A DNA stretch of 64,000 nt, taken from Apodemus sylvaticus (Eukaryota; Chordata; Mammalia; Rodentia; Muridae). The position numbers were made by a program, and so were the translations under genes. Positions 28,500-40,644 of this stretch are shown here, in pieces; position 1 is the stretch's first letter; each line of letters begins with the position of its first letter. The notes under the pieces are model-generated. The model did not search any database, had not been told where the DNA came from, and saw only the letters and a list, made by a program, of their open reading frames with translations. The DNA lies in assembly GCF_947179515.1 (NCBI RefSeq), contig NC_067495.1, forward strand, positions 61,303,015 to 61,367,014, given 5' to 3'.

Positions 28500-28640
28500 C
28501 TCCCTAGGATGTAAGCATCATAAAGACAGAGTTTTGTCTAAGACCCTTGCGCAGCCACAGCATTTAGTATACTACAAAGCACAGCACAGCAGCACTCAAT
28601 AAATACTTGAATATTTGTTGGACAGATGAATAGGATATAA
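28500..28640 (+). mobile_element. L2 LINE 3' end
   Basis: 'aggatgtaagcatcataaagacagagttttgtctaagac' then 'gcagcactcaataaatacttgaatatttgttggacagatgaat' is the recognisable conserved L2 terminus in sense. The upstream L1 piece appears to have landed in it. Confidence 0.75.
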
Positions 28641-29620
28641 AATACCTTGCATTGAAGTCCTTGGATTCATAGGCCTTTCCAAGAGTTCTTAGCTAAAGAA
28701 ACTGAGGCATCAAGAGTGAGGAGGTGGGCTCAGCAGCCTCTACATAAACACAGGGCCAAGAAGCTGCAAGGCATCTCCTACAAGAGGACCTAATTGAGGA
28801 CTGCTTGAGAAACCAAGGATTGCTGACACAGACAATGCCAGCCAATAAGAAACTGCAGTTTAGAAGAGATGCTTTCTTTGGACGGATGCGGCGCAGGTGG
28901 AGGGGATTAAAGGAGCACTGTTCAGATGAGCTTGCTGCAGCGTTTCTCACCTGCTCCAGGAGTCTGTGCAGTTGGTTCTGTGCCACCTCACCTCCACCCC
29001 ACCCCACCCCACCTCACCCCCACCCCACCCCTGCAAGGAATAATAGGGTCAGACAGCGGGAGGTCCAGGGCACAGGCAACCTGGGGCGAGGATGGAGTTT
29101 AAATCAAGAGGATGATAATTCCAGAGGAAGCAGGAAGTTTAGCTCCAGTCCGTTGGCAGATGGAGAAGCCTCCACATCTGTAGAGATTAGCCTGTTAAAC
29201 TTCAGCTCCCTTTCCCCCCTAAAGTAATAAGAAGTATTAGAATACATAGTAAGAAGAGAACCAACATTTCAAACCTTTGAAAGAAATAATGTTCAAAAGT
29301 CTTCATAATTTCAGAGAATGAGAGAAAGTGTTTATGAAATTACACATAAAAATGCAAACTTTGAAAAATAAAAATAAAAATAAGTTAAAAATAAGATTTT
29401 TTTAAAAATTAAAAAATGCAAACTGCAAAGGCAAGTATTGTTGAAAGGGGTCAGCTCCAAACACATGCGCATGTCAGCAACACTAATTGGACTCAGTAGG
29501 GGCACAGGTGTGGGTGTGTAACAATAATAATTGAAGAAGAAAAGGTCATGGATTTAAGAAGTAGCTGTGGGCACAGGAAGAGCTGCTTAGAGGAGGTACT
29601 GAAGAGGTAAAATGATGTTA
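28641..29620. other. Unassigned DNA with a C-rich tract
   Basis: No repeat or gene is firmly recognised. A 140-codon open frame (28805-29227, plus) is compositionally biased and has no domain that I know. A C-rich run lies at 28993-29032. Confidence 0.35.
28993..29032 (-). other. G-quadruplex-forming motif on minus strand
   Basis: Six runs of four or five C on the plus strand, mostly separated by single A, so the minus strand has six G-runs. Confidence 0.65.
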
Positions 29621-29624
29621 ATAC

Positions 29625-29910
29625 ATTAAAATTAAGAACTTCTTAGCTCAGAAGCCCTGAATACCCAAGGCACAAATTGCATAACAAATGACTCCCATGA
29701 AGAAGTATGGAGAGGGTCCTGATCCTGGAAAGTATTGATCTAGCATGGGAAGGGAATATAAGGACAGAGAAAAAGGAGGGAGGTGATTGGAGAATAGATG
29801 GAGAGAAGAAGGTTTATGGGACATATGGGGAGGGGGGATCGGGGAAAGGGGAAATCATTTGGAATGTAAACAAAGAATATAGAGAATAAAAATATTAAAA
29901 AAATAAAGAC
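29625..29910 (+). mobile_element. L1 3' end (3' UTR), sense
   Basis: 'agaagccctgaatacccaaggcacaaattgcata' then a G-rich tract with four G-runs at 29827-29851, then 'cattggaatgtaaacaaag'-type end and AATAAA-rich tail. This is a heavily 5'-truncated L1. Confidence 0.8.
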
Positions 29911-30279
29911 AAGATAATCTTCTTATGAGAAACAAAAACACAAATTTTGATTTTTTTTATCCATTTAGCTAACCTATGGCTTTGTAATGAAAGGTTGAAG
30001 CCATTTATACTTAAAGTTATTCCTGAAAAGTGTGTAATTTGCACTCATTTTGTTGGATTTTTTTTATTGTAATGTCCAGTATTTCATTAAATTCGAGATG
30101 CAAAAAAAAAAAAAAAAATTTAAGAACTTCTGTTTTTTGTTTTTTTTTGTTTTTTGTTTTTTTTTTTTTTTAAGAAAAGCAAAGGCAATCTGCAAACTAG
30201 GCAAAATGAACTGCTGTGTGCCAGCCACTATCAACAGTCCTTTGATTGTGCCAATGTGTGTGAACAGACAATCCCTGTG

Positions 30280-30640
30280 TGTGGTAGCTTCAACTCAGAA
30301 TGACTCCCAAAAGGCCCATGTCTTGTTAAAAGTTTGATCTTCAGTTTGGTGATATTGGGAGACAATAGAACCTTTAGGAGATGCAGCCTTTTAGAATGCA
30401 GTTGGGTCGTTTACAGTTTGTTTTGGGAAGGAATACTGAGAATCTGGCCTCCTCCTGTCTTTCTCCTTTGCTTCTCAGCTGCCTCCTCTGCCACACTCTC
30501 CCACCATGATGTGCTGTGCTGCAAGGGGCCCAGAACGCCTTGACTGAGTCCTCTAAAAGCAAAGATAAAGCTTTCACCTCCACAAGCTGCTTCTCTCAGC
30601 TATTTTGGCTCAGTGACCGAACTGACTAACACACTGAATT
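30280..30640 (+). mobile_element. Old hAT/MER-type DNA transposon remnant
   Basis: 'gtttgatcttcagtttggtgatattgggagacaatagaacc' with 'cctcctgtctttctcctttgcttctcagctgcc' and 'ccaccatgatgtgctgtgctg' recalls a common non-autonomous mammalian DNA transposon. The family is not certain. It makes several spurious short frames. Confidence 0.4.
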
Positions 30641-30987
30641 CGAAAGTGATTTGACATGCAGCCTTTCAACTTTAACAGAGCAAAAATGGCATATATCAAT
30701 TAAAAAAACTATAGTTTGAATTGAGAATCTTTTCCCAGGTCAGACATTCTCTTTTGTGATACTTAGCCGTGGCAGTGAGTTGCTGCTTCCAGTGAGCCAC
30801 ACAATCAAGAGAGAAAGCACAAATATTCTACAGTAGGCTGTCTTGCGAGGCCATCATGCTTGGTGGGTCGGGGCATGAAAATCATGTTTTAGTTAGGGTG
30901 AGTTTATCAGGGTGTAAAACAATCATAAGTTGAGAAGGGTCTATATCAACTGAAGACAAGCTTTAATAATGTCTTTTGTTAAGAAGA
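30641..30987. other. Unassigned intergenic DNA
   Basis: No gene or repeat family is recognised. Confidence 0.4.
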
Positions 30988-30997
30988 CATATATATA

Positions 30998-31041
<44 letters not shown>
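30988..31041. repeat. (TA)n microsatellite
   Basis: TA dinucleotides with a central 'tgtgtgtg' interruption. The longest pure AT-alternating tract in the window, able to extrude as a cruciform. Confidence 0.95.
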
Positions 31042-31044
<3 letters not shown>

Positions 31045-31518
31045 GATAAAATTACAAATCCAGTATACTAGACACGCATTGATGTAGTTAGTTGCCCGTG
31101 GTGCAGGTGCACAGGGGAATAAGATGAGGCAAAGAGCATAAGAAGGACATTGGAAGCTCCTGTCATTTCCATCTCCCTTGGTTTACAGTACTGGGGATCC
31201 AATCAAGAGCTTTTCCCATGTTCCCTGTTTTTCTTTCAACTCTTTATATGCATGATGAATTTCATGAAAGAACAAATAAAATTTTAAAAAAGAGAAAGAT
31301 GTGAGCAGATTTGTAAAGGACTGTATACTGTTTCCAGAAACAAGGTGGATGGGAAGTAACTTGAAGGCCGCGTCAGTTTGTGCTAGTCCACGGAATTCTG
31401 TGTCAGAGCTCATTGGTGTGGGCTGGACTATCAGGATTTATTCAGGCATGCCTGTGCTTCTATACCAGCCATCCTTCATTGCTACAATCAGTCTTGGACC
31501 AAATCTGTTGTTTTGTTT

Positions 31519-31722
31519 AGAAAGCATGACCATAGCCAGGCAGTGGTGGCGCACGCCTGTAATCCCAGTACTCTGGAAGGCAGAGGCAGGCGGATTTCTA
31601 AGTTCGAGGCCAGCCTGGTCTACAGAGTGAGTTCCAGGACAGCCAGGGCTATACAGAGAAACCATGTCTCAAAAACCAAATCAAAAAAAAAAAAAAAAAA
31701 GGAAAGAAAGAAAGCATGACCA
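31519..31722 (+). mobile_element. Young B1 SINE with target-site duplication
   Basis: A near-consensus B1 (31533-31708), 'ggtggcgcacgcctgtaatcccag' to 'aaaccatgtctcaaaaacc', ends in a long A-tail. The 14-bp repeat agaaagcatgacca flanks it at 31519-31532 and 31709-31722, so it inserted recently. Confidence 0.93.
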
Positions 31723-32150
31723 CTATTTTTTTAATTAGAAGTGCTTCTGAAAAATAAGGCAAGCCTACATATGTACATATGTGCAAACATCTGTGTGCAC
31801 ATAGAAAAAGAAAATATAAATATGCATAAGATTAGCAAGTACTGAATTCAAGTAGCTGATGACATGCTCACACTCATCCCTTTTATTATTCTTTTAATGT
31901 CCTTGTATATTTGAAATTGCTTACAAAGCTTGTTCCTTCATTTTTAGTACCTCTGGTTCCTAAAGACATTTGTGTTTGCTTAGCCAGTAGGACTAGAATT
32001 CTACACTTTCTGGCCTCCTGCATGTAAACAAATCCTAGTGTTGGGCCATGATAATGTTTTCCTCATTCCCTTTAGCGGAGTAATCCATATACAAAGTTTA
32101 CATTTTAGAGCAGATCAAGAACAATAAAAGCCCACACATATGTAGCAGAT
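31723..32150. other. Unassigned intergenic DNA
   Basis: AT-rich; no gene or repeat family is recognised. Confidence 0.4.
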
Positions 32151-32154
32151 GTGC

Positions 32155-32445
32155 AGCTTGATCTTCATGTGGGTCCCAAACAACTGGAATGGGGCCTATC
32201 CCAAAAGCTGTTGCCTGTCTGTGGGATATGGTCTATTACTTGGCCTACCTTGTCTGGCCTCAATGGGTGGGAAAGGATGTGCCTAGCCCTGCAGAGTTGA
32301 TGTACCAGGGTTGGGGTGATACTCAGGAGGGGCCTCCACCCTCTCAGGAAAAGAGGAAAGGGAAGGGAGTGTGTGATGGGGTGACTAGGAGGAGGGAACA
32401 GCAGCAATCAGGATGTACAGAGAATAAGTAATGAAAAAGATGATA
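32155..32445 (+). mobile_element. L1 3' UTR, sense, 5'-truncated
   Basis: 'gttgcctgtctgtgggatatgg' ... 'cctcaatgggtgggaaaggatgtgcctagccctgcagag' ... 'gaataagtaatgaaa' gives the order of a rodent L1 3' UTR with its A-rich end. Confidence 0.75.
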
Positions 32446-33820
32446 TCATTTCCCAGCGGCATTACTGACAGTGGCAGACGCCCACTTCCTCCAAGCTGTT
32501 ACAGTGACTATGGAAGGTATCTTATAATATAAAGGTGGAGCCTTGGAAGAGTCCAACCATACAAGCTAATTTCTCCCATCAGATTAGACATGTATTTTTA
32601 TGATTGTCTATGACTTGTTGTCTCTTTAGAACCAATACTGAAAAAGCTGAGAAACAAAGCTCTTCCAGAAGCACCAATGGCCAGTGTAGAGTAAACCACT
32701 CTATCAGCGACATAATGAACGACATTCTTACCCACTCAGTGGTCACAGGCAATGTCTCCAACGAGCCCCTTAAGGGCGTATAGGTACCAGATAGTTTGTA
32801 GCCAATAAGGTTCCCCATTGGGCTGAGTTGTTCTTCATCCCTTACAGTCTAATCACCTTAGACAGGACTGAAGCAAGTTTCCCAGCCCGGCCACATTCTG
32901 GAATGACAGGTACATTCTTTGCAATCTGTACTTTTCACTCTTGCAGTTGCCATGCTATAAGGAATGAATTGTCAGCCTCACCACCTCCAGCTTGGCTATG
33001 CCCCATACACCATCCAAAGTGAATGTATCCAAAAAGCTTAGAGGAGTCTGCAAATCGCCAGAGATAGACAGAGTAAGATAAGAAACAAGCTGAGATTGGC
33101 CAGTGATGACACTACATGGCCAAACAGCCAGCCTGCCAAGACAGGCAGGAAAATGGTAAGATCTCTGTTCCATTGTTTGCAGTCATGTAGATAGGGGGCA
33201 ATCAAGTTTAATTTGCCCTTCTGAGCTCTAGTGACCTTTACCTGCACCAGTGTAGACTCTACTGACTTTGTCACTTTTTGGAATGGCTTTGGCTTTGACG
33301 TTTGCTTTGTACTCAGGCTTCCCACACTGCCAACCTCTGATTGCTAACCTTACACATCTTCAACCTGGATTTTGCTATCTAAATCTCCATATGACTAGGC
33401 ATTGGCTCAGGAGAGTGTTAGCACCTGTCCATTCTTCCCTGTGACCTAATTTTGCTAGGTTCTGCCCACATGTTATTTTGACAGAACTCACTTGCCTGTC
33501 TATGATCAATCCTTAGAACTAGGGATTGAGTACAAGACAAATAAGATTTCTACCTCCAAAGCCAAAGCACCAGAAAGAAAGAAACCTTCAGCCTTCAGAA
33601 GAAGTTAATACTGGCTAATAAGAGGCCAAGCTGCAAATTAGGGGCAAGTGACACTTTCCATGTGTACTGCTCAAAAAAGAAATTCCTCCCAGGAATTTTT
33701 CAGCAAACAAATGTGTGTTGATAGAATCTGTGGATAGTAGAGACAGTGTAATGTGGAGGAATAACAGGATCCAATAAAGATGAAAGAAAGGAAGAAAGGA
33801 TGAGTATTATGTCATCCAGA
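32446..33820. other. Intergenic DNA without recognised repeats
   Basis: A 1.4-kb stretch with neither gene nor familiar repeat. A 95-codon minus frame (33038-33325) ends in a leucine-rich hydrophobic segment, but I see no homologue or splice context and do not call it a gene. Confidence 0.35.
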
Positions 33821-33821
33821 G

Positions 33822-33966
33822 CCAGGTGTGATTGCACACACCTGTAATCCCATCACTTGGCAGCTGTAGGCAGGAGGATCAGGAGCTCAGGCCAGCCTTG
33901 TCTACATAGCAAGTTTAAGGCCAACCTGAGCTATATGAAACCCTTGACTCAAAAAAAAAACACAAA
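33822..33966 (+). mobile_element. B1-type SINE (older form)
   Basis: 'ccaggtgtgattgcacacacctgtaatcccatcacttggcagctgtaggcaggagg' to 'gaaacccttgactcaaaaaaa'. Confidence 0.8.
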
Positions 33967-34463
33967 ATAAGGAAAGCAAAGAATATGCCATGAACAAAAG
34001 ATTATAACAAATACAATTCAATGAGGCCACATTAATAAAAACAACAGTGAAAACATAGGATTAGTGTTCTTACTAACAACCAGGTCTCCATATCCTCAGG
34101 TTTCCTAATCTCTTTTCCTTATTATTGCATTTCTTTTAATACAATTCAGGGCAGCCAAGTATATCCACAAACCAAAAAAGTCTCTGGATGTCCCAGATAT
34201 TCTGGCCATGGAAATTGCAAAACACTCACCATTTTAGTTCAGGTGAAACTGGACTCACTTTTATTCTTCTCAAAGGGGAAAGAAAATAATATGAAACACA
34301 GTTATCTTACTCAAGTTTATTCTTAGTACAGACTGACCTCAATGATCCATTGCTTAAAAAATCCTATTTTTTCCTGGTTTCACAATCCTCTGGACCTGGC
34401 TTGCATTTAATTATTTTCAGGTCAATCTAAACAGCAGCACTACCAGAATTGCCAGGTAAGAGG

Positions 34464-34465
<2 letters not shown>

Positions 34466-34506
<41 letters not shown>
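34466..34506. repeat. (GT)n microsatellite
   Basis: About 20 GT units followed by a G-rich purine tract to about 34570. Confidence 0.95.
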
Positions 34507-34509
<3 letters not shown>

Positions 34510-34845
34510 GGGGAAGGGATAGAGGGAAGAAGGGATGGGATGGGAGAGAGGGGGGTGTGTATGGAGAAGAGGGTCATGGTATTTCCTCAAGCTCAGAGTT
34601 CTGACAAGGCTATGCAGCCTAGCTCTCTGGTGCCTATGCCATACCTATATATGCCAATGGAAGTCTAGGAAATCATCTTACTCCTGCACCAAACCCAAAC
34701 TCCTAAAATTCATTGTGGGAGAGGATGCTGAGCATAATACAGAAGATATGCTGACTATTAAGTGATTTTTTTTACCTACTATTAAAGGACCTAGAAATCT
34801 GGCTAGAGTTTGAAAAGTACTTTTCTAAGAGTTAGTGCCTCTGAG

Positions 34846-35345
34846 TGGGCATGGTAGCCCACCCACACCTATCATTTCAGCAGTCAGGAGTGGGGGGCTT
34901 CAGGATCGGTAAGTTCAAGGCCAGCCTAAGCCACATGAGATCTTCTCTCAAATGAAGCAAAGGGGGCTGGAGGAGATGGTTCAGAGGTTCGGAGCTCATA
35001 CAGCTCTTCCAGAGGTCCTAAGTTCAGTTCCCAGGACCCAAATTAAGCATCTTGCACACAACTGCCTGCAACCTCAGCTCCAGTGGATCCAATGCTTTCT
35101 TCTGACTTCCTTAAGCACCTAAACTCATGCTTACATAGTCCCACACAAATACACACACATTACTAAAAATAAGAGATTTAAAAAAAATTAAAACAAAAAT
35201 ATATAAATAAAGCAGATTAGGCGGTTTAAGCCTTTAGTCAGAACAAGAGGCAGAGGCAGGCAAGTCTCTATAAATTAGTGGCTAGCCTGCTCTGCATAGT
35301 AAATTCCAGGACAAGCAGGGTTACATAGCGGGTCCTTGTATCAAA
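34846..35345 (+). mobile_element. SINE cluster: B1-like, B3, B1-like
   Basis: 34846-34960 is a degraded B1-like unit ('gggcatggtagcccacccacacctatcatttcag'). 34963-35190 is a B3 ('gggggctggaggagatggttcagaggttcggagctcatacagctcttcc') with an A-rich tail. 35230-35345 is another degraded B1-like unit. Confidence 0.65.
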
Positions 35346-35356
35346 ATTAATTAATT

Positions 35357-35520
35357 GGCCGGGCATGGTGGTGCACACCTGTAATCCCAGCACTTGGGAG
35401 GCAGAGTCAGGTGGATTTCTGAGTTTGAGGCCAGCCTGGTCCTCAGAGTGAGTTCCAGGATAGCCAGGGATACACAGAGAAACCCTGTCTCAAAAAAAAA
35501 AAACACAAAAAAAAAACAAA
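35357..35520 (+). mobile_element. B1 SINE, well preserved
   Basis: It starts 'ggccgggcatggtggtgcacacctgtaatcccagcacttgggagg' and ends in a long A-tail, with a short aattaatt duplication on both sides. Confidence 0.92.
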
Positions 35521-35559
35521 AAAAATAATTAATTGATTGATTAATTAAGAAGATAGTGC

Positions 35560-35930
35560 TTCAAATACAATAAAATATTGATTAATGAATTATAGCATGG
35601 CCATACAATGAAATGTTATATACAATGCTATAATGACATGAAAGACTGTCACAGTATACCATTTCATACTAAGCAGTTTACAAAATGTATTCTGAGATAT
35701 GGTTCTACTTTCATTAATATTTAATATTAAATAACCAGCTTTAATTTTTTGGCCATTGTTTAATTTACTGAACCTTTAATATGAGCATATATATGAGCAA
35801 AGCACTGAACCAAGGACTCTGCATGAATTACGTCATCTAAGTGACAGTCCTGTGATGTGGGTCAATATTTAATCCTTTTACGGATGATGAAATAGAAGCA
35901 CTAAGCACTTAAGTCACTTGCTTAAGTGTG
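35560..35930 (+). mobile_element. Old L1 3' fragment and MIR remnant
   Basis: 35560-35720 resembles an old L1M 3' end ('catggccatacaatgaaatgttat'). 35795-35930 has the MIR order ('gcaaagcactgaaccaaggactctgcatgaatta', 'gatgatgaaatagaagcac'). Confidence 0.5.
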
Positions 35931-36197
35931 ATCTCAGGTACACATCTTGATGTGTTGGACTCATGAATCCAAATCCAACAGTAATTTTATATCTATGACC
36001 ACATTTGTATAGGAAAAAATACCCCAGAATAATGAACACCCAGTGTTTACAGTTAGTAGTGATTACTTGTGATGGTGAGTTTATATGTAGCTTTTGTTCT
36101 TGCCACACTTTCCTAAGTAGTCTGAAAATTGACTGATTCACGTGGATTGTTTCCATAATCAGAAAAAATTTTATTGTCATGTGTATAGGAACTTGGT

Positions 36198-36382
36198 CTG
36201 CTTGTATATCTGTTCACCATGTGTGTGTGTGTGTTGCCCATGGAGGCCAGAAGAGAGCACTGGATCCCCTGAAACTGGAGCTACAGATGATTGTGAGCCC
36301 CCATGTGGGTGCTGGGAATCAAACCCAGGTCCTCTGGAAGAGCAGCCAGTGCTCTAATCACCAAGCCATTTCTGTAGCCTCC
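36198..36382 (-). mobile_element. B3 SINE, antisense
   Basis: (TG)n-rich reversed tail, 'ggcccagaagagagcactggatcccctgaaactggagctacag'-type middle and 'gtgctgggaatcaaacccaggtcctctggaagagcagccagtgctc' head. Confidence 0.85.
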
Positions 36383-36389
36383 ATCAACT

Positions 36390-37395
36390 TTTTATTTAAA
36401 AAAGCCTTTGTTCATGACTTATAGGAATCAAACTTGTAAGGCATGGGGGAGTGGGAGTAACTTCATTATTACAGAGCACTGTCTAAAATTAATAAATAAT
36501 ACCTTGCACATATATTGTTTCAAATGGGTGCAAATATCTTCATAATGTATGCATGTCTCAGGTTCAGTGTGTCATAAGTTGTTCAATTGATATTATAACA
36601 CAATTATATCATATGTAAATCCATGATATTTTACATTTAAAAATACTAATACAAGGGGTGGATCTGGCACAGATTGGAATATATATACACACAGTTTCTG
36701 TAGTGTGTCTCATACATAACTTGCCTTCTCCCCGACGCCCAGGGAGACAGGAGGAAATAGGAATACTGAGACTTCACACATTATTAAAAAGTTAAGCTTG
36801 GAGGCTGGCTTCCTGGAGAAAGCAATTTACAAGGATGAGAGAGTGTGAGAAGGAAGGTGATGGAGGCCATTTTCTACTGGAAAGAGAGAGTGCCAGCAAT
36901 GAAGTCTCATTCCCAAACCCCAGCTGATGTCACTACCTCAGCAGAGCAGCTCTTCAGCAATACTCTACCACTTGCCCTAGGGCCATATTCGTTTCTAACC
37001 AGCAGGAAGATCTGGGAGGAGGAGGGCATTCTGGGATAAGGGGAAGCAAAGCATGCAGACCTTTCCTTAGCACCAAACTGCCTCAAAGGTTAATTGGCAC
37101 CTGCCTTCGTCTACCTTTTGGAATATGCCCTTTGTTCTCAATTACCTTGCATCTTATTAACCCCCATTAAGTCCCCAAAATATACGCCTCCATAGGATCC
37201 CAGTGATCTCATTAAACATAAGCAATCAATCATCTGGTGACAGAAATCAAAACCCAAATACTCAAGATTGCGTCCTTGACATCAATGGCCTAGAACTTGC
37301 CAGACATTAAGAATAGTCACACTTCTAGGTATGTAGTTCAGTCATTGACAACTTGCCCAGCATACTTAAAAGTCATTGGTTCAGCCCCTAACAAC
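36390..37395. other. Unassigned intergenic DNA
   Basis: No gene is recognised. The stretch is AT-rich up to about 36700; 36780-37230 is unassigned. Confidence 0.4.
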
Positions 37396-37399
37396 TCTG

Positions 37400-37438
37400 T
37401 CTTTTCTCTTTGTCTCTCTCTGTCTCTCTGTCTCTCTG

Positions 37439-37487
<49 letters not shown>
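37400..37487. repeat. (TCTCTG)n to (TC)n microsatellite
   Basis: Several TCTCTG/TCTCTC units grade into a pure TC tract. Confidence 0.9.
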
Positions 37488-37488
<1 letters not shown>

Positions 37489-37605
37489 GTTACACTGGCA
37501 AATAAATGACCTCACTCTCAGTTTGGTCTGTAATTGGGCGTCATCTAGATTTCAGCATTAAAGAAAGAAAACTGGAGGAGAGACCCGTGTATTGAAACAT
37601 GCTTG

Positions 37606-37729
37606 AGAGCTAGTGAGATAGATCAGTGGGCAAAGGTGTTTGCAGTATAAACCTGATAAAGTGAGCTTGATCCCAGAATCACATGGTGGAAGGAGAGAAC
37701 CAATCCCCACAAGTTGTCCTTTTACACAC

Positions 37730-37763
<34 letters not shown>
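37606..37763 (+). mobile_element. B3-like SINE with (CA)n tail
   Basis: 'gagagctagtgagatagatcagtgggcaaaggtgtttgcag' head, 'gcttgatcccagaatcacatggtgg', then about 20 CA units (37723-37763). Confidence 0.65.
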
Positions 37764-37765
<2 letters not shown>

Positions 37766-38399
37766 AAATGGATTTTAGGCTCACTTTTGTAACTCCAACA
37801 TTCAGGAAGCAGTAGAGTTTCTGTTTCTGTGGCCAACCTGACCTACATTGAGACTTCTATGCCAGTCAGGGCTATATGGCAAGAATCCATCTCAAAACAA
37901 AATGGACTTGAACTCTTCATTTAACAGATATTCTCCAATTTAAATTTTAATAAATATTCAACGTTTCCATAGAATGCTAAGCAACAGAGAGGGGAAGCTG
38001 GGTGAAGGATGTAGAGGGCTCTGTACTGTTCATGTAAATCTAGTTATTCCAGAATAGAAAGTCCAAAAGAAGAAGACTTAAATTGTGAATGATTACTAAT
38101 AAATCGTAGTTATTAGGGGATTATATCTGGATAGTTATACCGTAGATTATCATGAAGAAGATGATTCTAGGTTTTCAGATAATGGTTACTTGGAGGGGAG
38201 AAAGAGAATTGGCACTGGAATAGGACAGGCATGTGGAGAGGATGTGGGCTAAGCTGAAGGTCCTGTCCTCACCTGAAGGTAGTTACCAGGTGCTGTCTGA
38301 CAATAATCATTAATCCATACATGTATTTAAATAGACTTTTAAAATCTGGGATCTATTTTATGGTGCAAGAGCAAGAATGCAACTAAAAGAGAGACTTAA

Positions 38400-38560
38400 G
38401 GGCTGGAGAGATGGCTCAGTGGTTAAGAGCACTGACTGCTGGGTCCTGAGCTCAATTCCCAGCAACCACATGGTGCCTCACAACCATTCATAATGAGATC
38501 CAATGCCCTCTTCTGGTGTGTCTGAAGACAGCTACAGTGTACTCATATACAATAAACAAA
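38400..38560 (+). mobile_element. B2 SINE
   Basis: 'gggctggagagatggctcagtggttaagagcactgactgctgggtcctgagc' to 'gtgtctgaagacagctacagtgtactcat'; well preserved, with a small deletion after 'actgctg' relative to the other B2 copies here. Confidence 0.92.
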
Positions 38561-38746
38561 CAATATTAAATGTCACAATATCCGAATATAACCAGTGAAA
38601 TCTTGTTTAGAACTAAGAAGACCTTTCCCTATGTATTGAATATTAGCTATTGTTAGAGAATCCTTACATCTGTTAAGGGCAACAGTAATCATGATTTGAT
38701 AGAAACATCTTCAGTTTTCAAGCTCTGTAATAAAGGATTTAGGGAT

Positions 38747-40644
38747 GAAATGGTACAGGGTCACCCCTTCACAATAGCTACAAACAGCATAAAGTATTTG
38801 GGGGTGACTCTAACCAAACAAGTGAAAGATCTGTATGACAAGAACTTCAGATCTCTGAAGAAGGAAATCGAAGAAGATCTCAGAAAATGGAAAAATCTTC
38901 CATGCTCGTGGATTGGCAGGATTAATATAGTTAAAATGGCCATCTTGCCAAAGGCAATCTACAGATTCAATGCTATTCCCATTAAAATCCCAACCCAGTT
39001 CTTCATAGAGCTAGAAAGAGCAATTCTCAAATTCATCTGGAATAACAAAAAACCCAGGATACTATTCTCAACAGTAAAAGAACTTCAGGGGGATTCAGTA
39101 TCCCAGACTTTAAACTCTACTACAGAGCAATAGTGATAAAAACTGTATGGTATTGGTACAATATCAGGCAAGCGGATCAATGGAATAGAATTGAAGACCC
39201 AGAAATGAACCAACACACCTATGGTCACTTGGTCTTCGACAAAGGAGCTGAAAGCATCTAGTGGAAAAAAGATAGTCTTTTCAACAAATGGTGCTGGTTC
39301 AATTGGAGATCAGCATGCAGAAGAATGCGCATCGATCCATTCTTATCTCCTTGTACCAAGCTCAACTCCAAATGGATCAAGGACCTCCATATAAAACCTG
39401 ACACACTGAAACTAATCGAAAAGAAACTGGGGAAGACCTTGGAGGACATGGGCACAGGGGAAACGTTCCTGAATAGAACACCAATAGCTTATGCTCTAAG
39501 ATCAAGAATTGACAAATGGGACCTCATAAAACTACAAAGTTTCCGTAAGGCAAAGGACACCGTCAAAAGGACAAAACGTCAACCAACAGACTGGGAAAGG
39601 ATCTTCACCAACCCTAAATCCGACAGAGGGCTAATATCTAATATATACAAAGAACTCAAGAAAGTAGAACCCAGAGAACCAAATAACCCCATTAAAAAGT
39701 GGGGTACGGAGCTAAACAAAGAATTTTCACATGAAGAACTTCGGAGAGCTGAGAAACACCTTAAGAAATGTTCAACATCATTAACCATTAGGGAAATGCA
39801 AATCAAAACAACCCTGAGATTTCACCTCACACCAGTCAGAATGGCTAAGGTCAAAAACTCAGGAGACAGCAGGTGTTGGCAAGGATGTGGAGAAAGAGGA
39901 ACACTCCTCCACTGCTGGTGGGATTGCAAGATGGTGCAACCACTTTGGAAATCAGTCTGGCGGTTCCTGAAAACTGGGCATGTTACTTCCTGAGGACCCT
40001 GTTATGCCACTACTGGGCATATATCCAGAGGATTCTTCATCATGCAATAAGGACACATGCTCAACTATGTTCATAGCAGCCCTATTTGTAGCAGCCAGAA
40101 GCTGGAAAGAACCTAGGTGTCCTTCAACGGAGGAATGGATACAAAAAATGTGGTATATTTACACAGTGGAGTACTATTCAGCCATTAGAAACAATGAATT
40201 CATGAAATTCTTAGAGAAATGAATGGAGCTGGAGAACATCATACTAAGTGAGGTAACCCAGTCTCAAAAGATCAATCATGGTATGCACTCACTGGTAAGT
40301 GGATATTAGCCTAGAAACTTTGAATACCCAGGACATAATCCACAAATTAAATGATGTCCAAAAAGAATGGAGGAGTGGCCCCTGGTTCTGGAAAGACTCG
40401 GTGCAAGAGTATAGGGGAATTCCAGAACAGGGAAGTAGGAAGGGGTGGATGGAAGAATAGGGGGACGGAAGAGGGCTTATGGGACTTGCGGGGAGTGGGG
40501 ACCCAGAAAAGGGGAAATAATTTGCAATGTAAATAAAAAAATAAAATAAAAAGAAGAAAAAAATAAACGTCTCTCACTAATTCTTGGCTACTATAAGATG
40601 AGAGATTTATTTAAAAAAGAAAGAAAGAAATGGTACAGGGTCAC
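38747..40644 (+). mobile_element. 5'-truncated L1 with 18-bp TSD and possible 3' transduction
   Basis: The insert (38765-40626) carries the C-terminal part of L1 ORF2 (reverse transcriptase tail and the Cys-rich GCGERGTLLHCWWDC region near 39890-39930) and the 3' UTR. Frames are broken: the first ends at 39133, an in-frame TAG lies at about 39259, and a shift occurs near 39980, so no functional protein is made. The exact 18-bp repeat gaaatggtacagggtcac bounds it at 38747-38764 and 40627-40644. Between the L1's own A-rich tail (to about 40567) and the second A-rich tail (40613-40626) lies about 45 bp of non-L1 sequence, a possible 3' transduction. Confidence 0.9.

Noticed and set aside
38696..39993. 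Long frames at 38696-39133 and 39325-39993 as host genes
   Set aside because: They are L1 ORF2 fragments within a TSD-flanked insertion, with frameshifts and stops.
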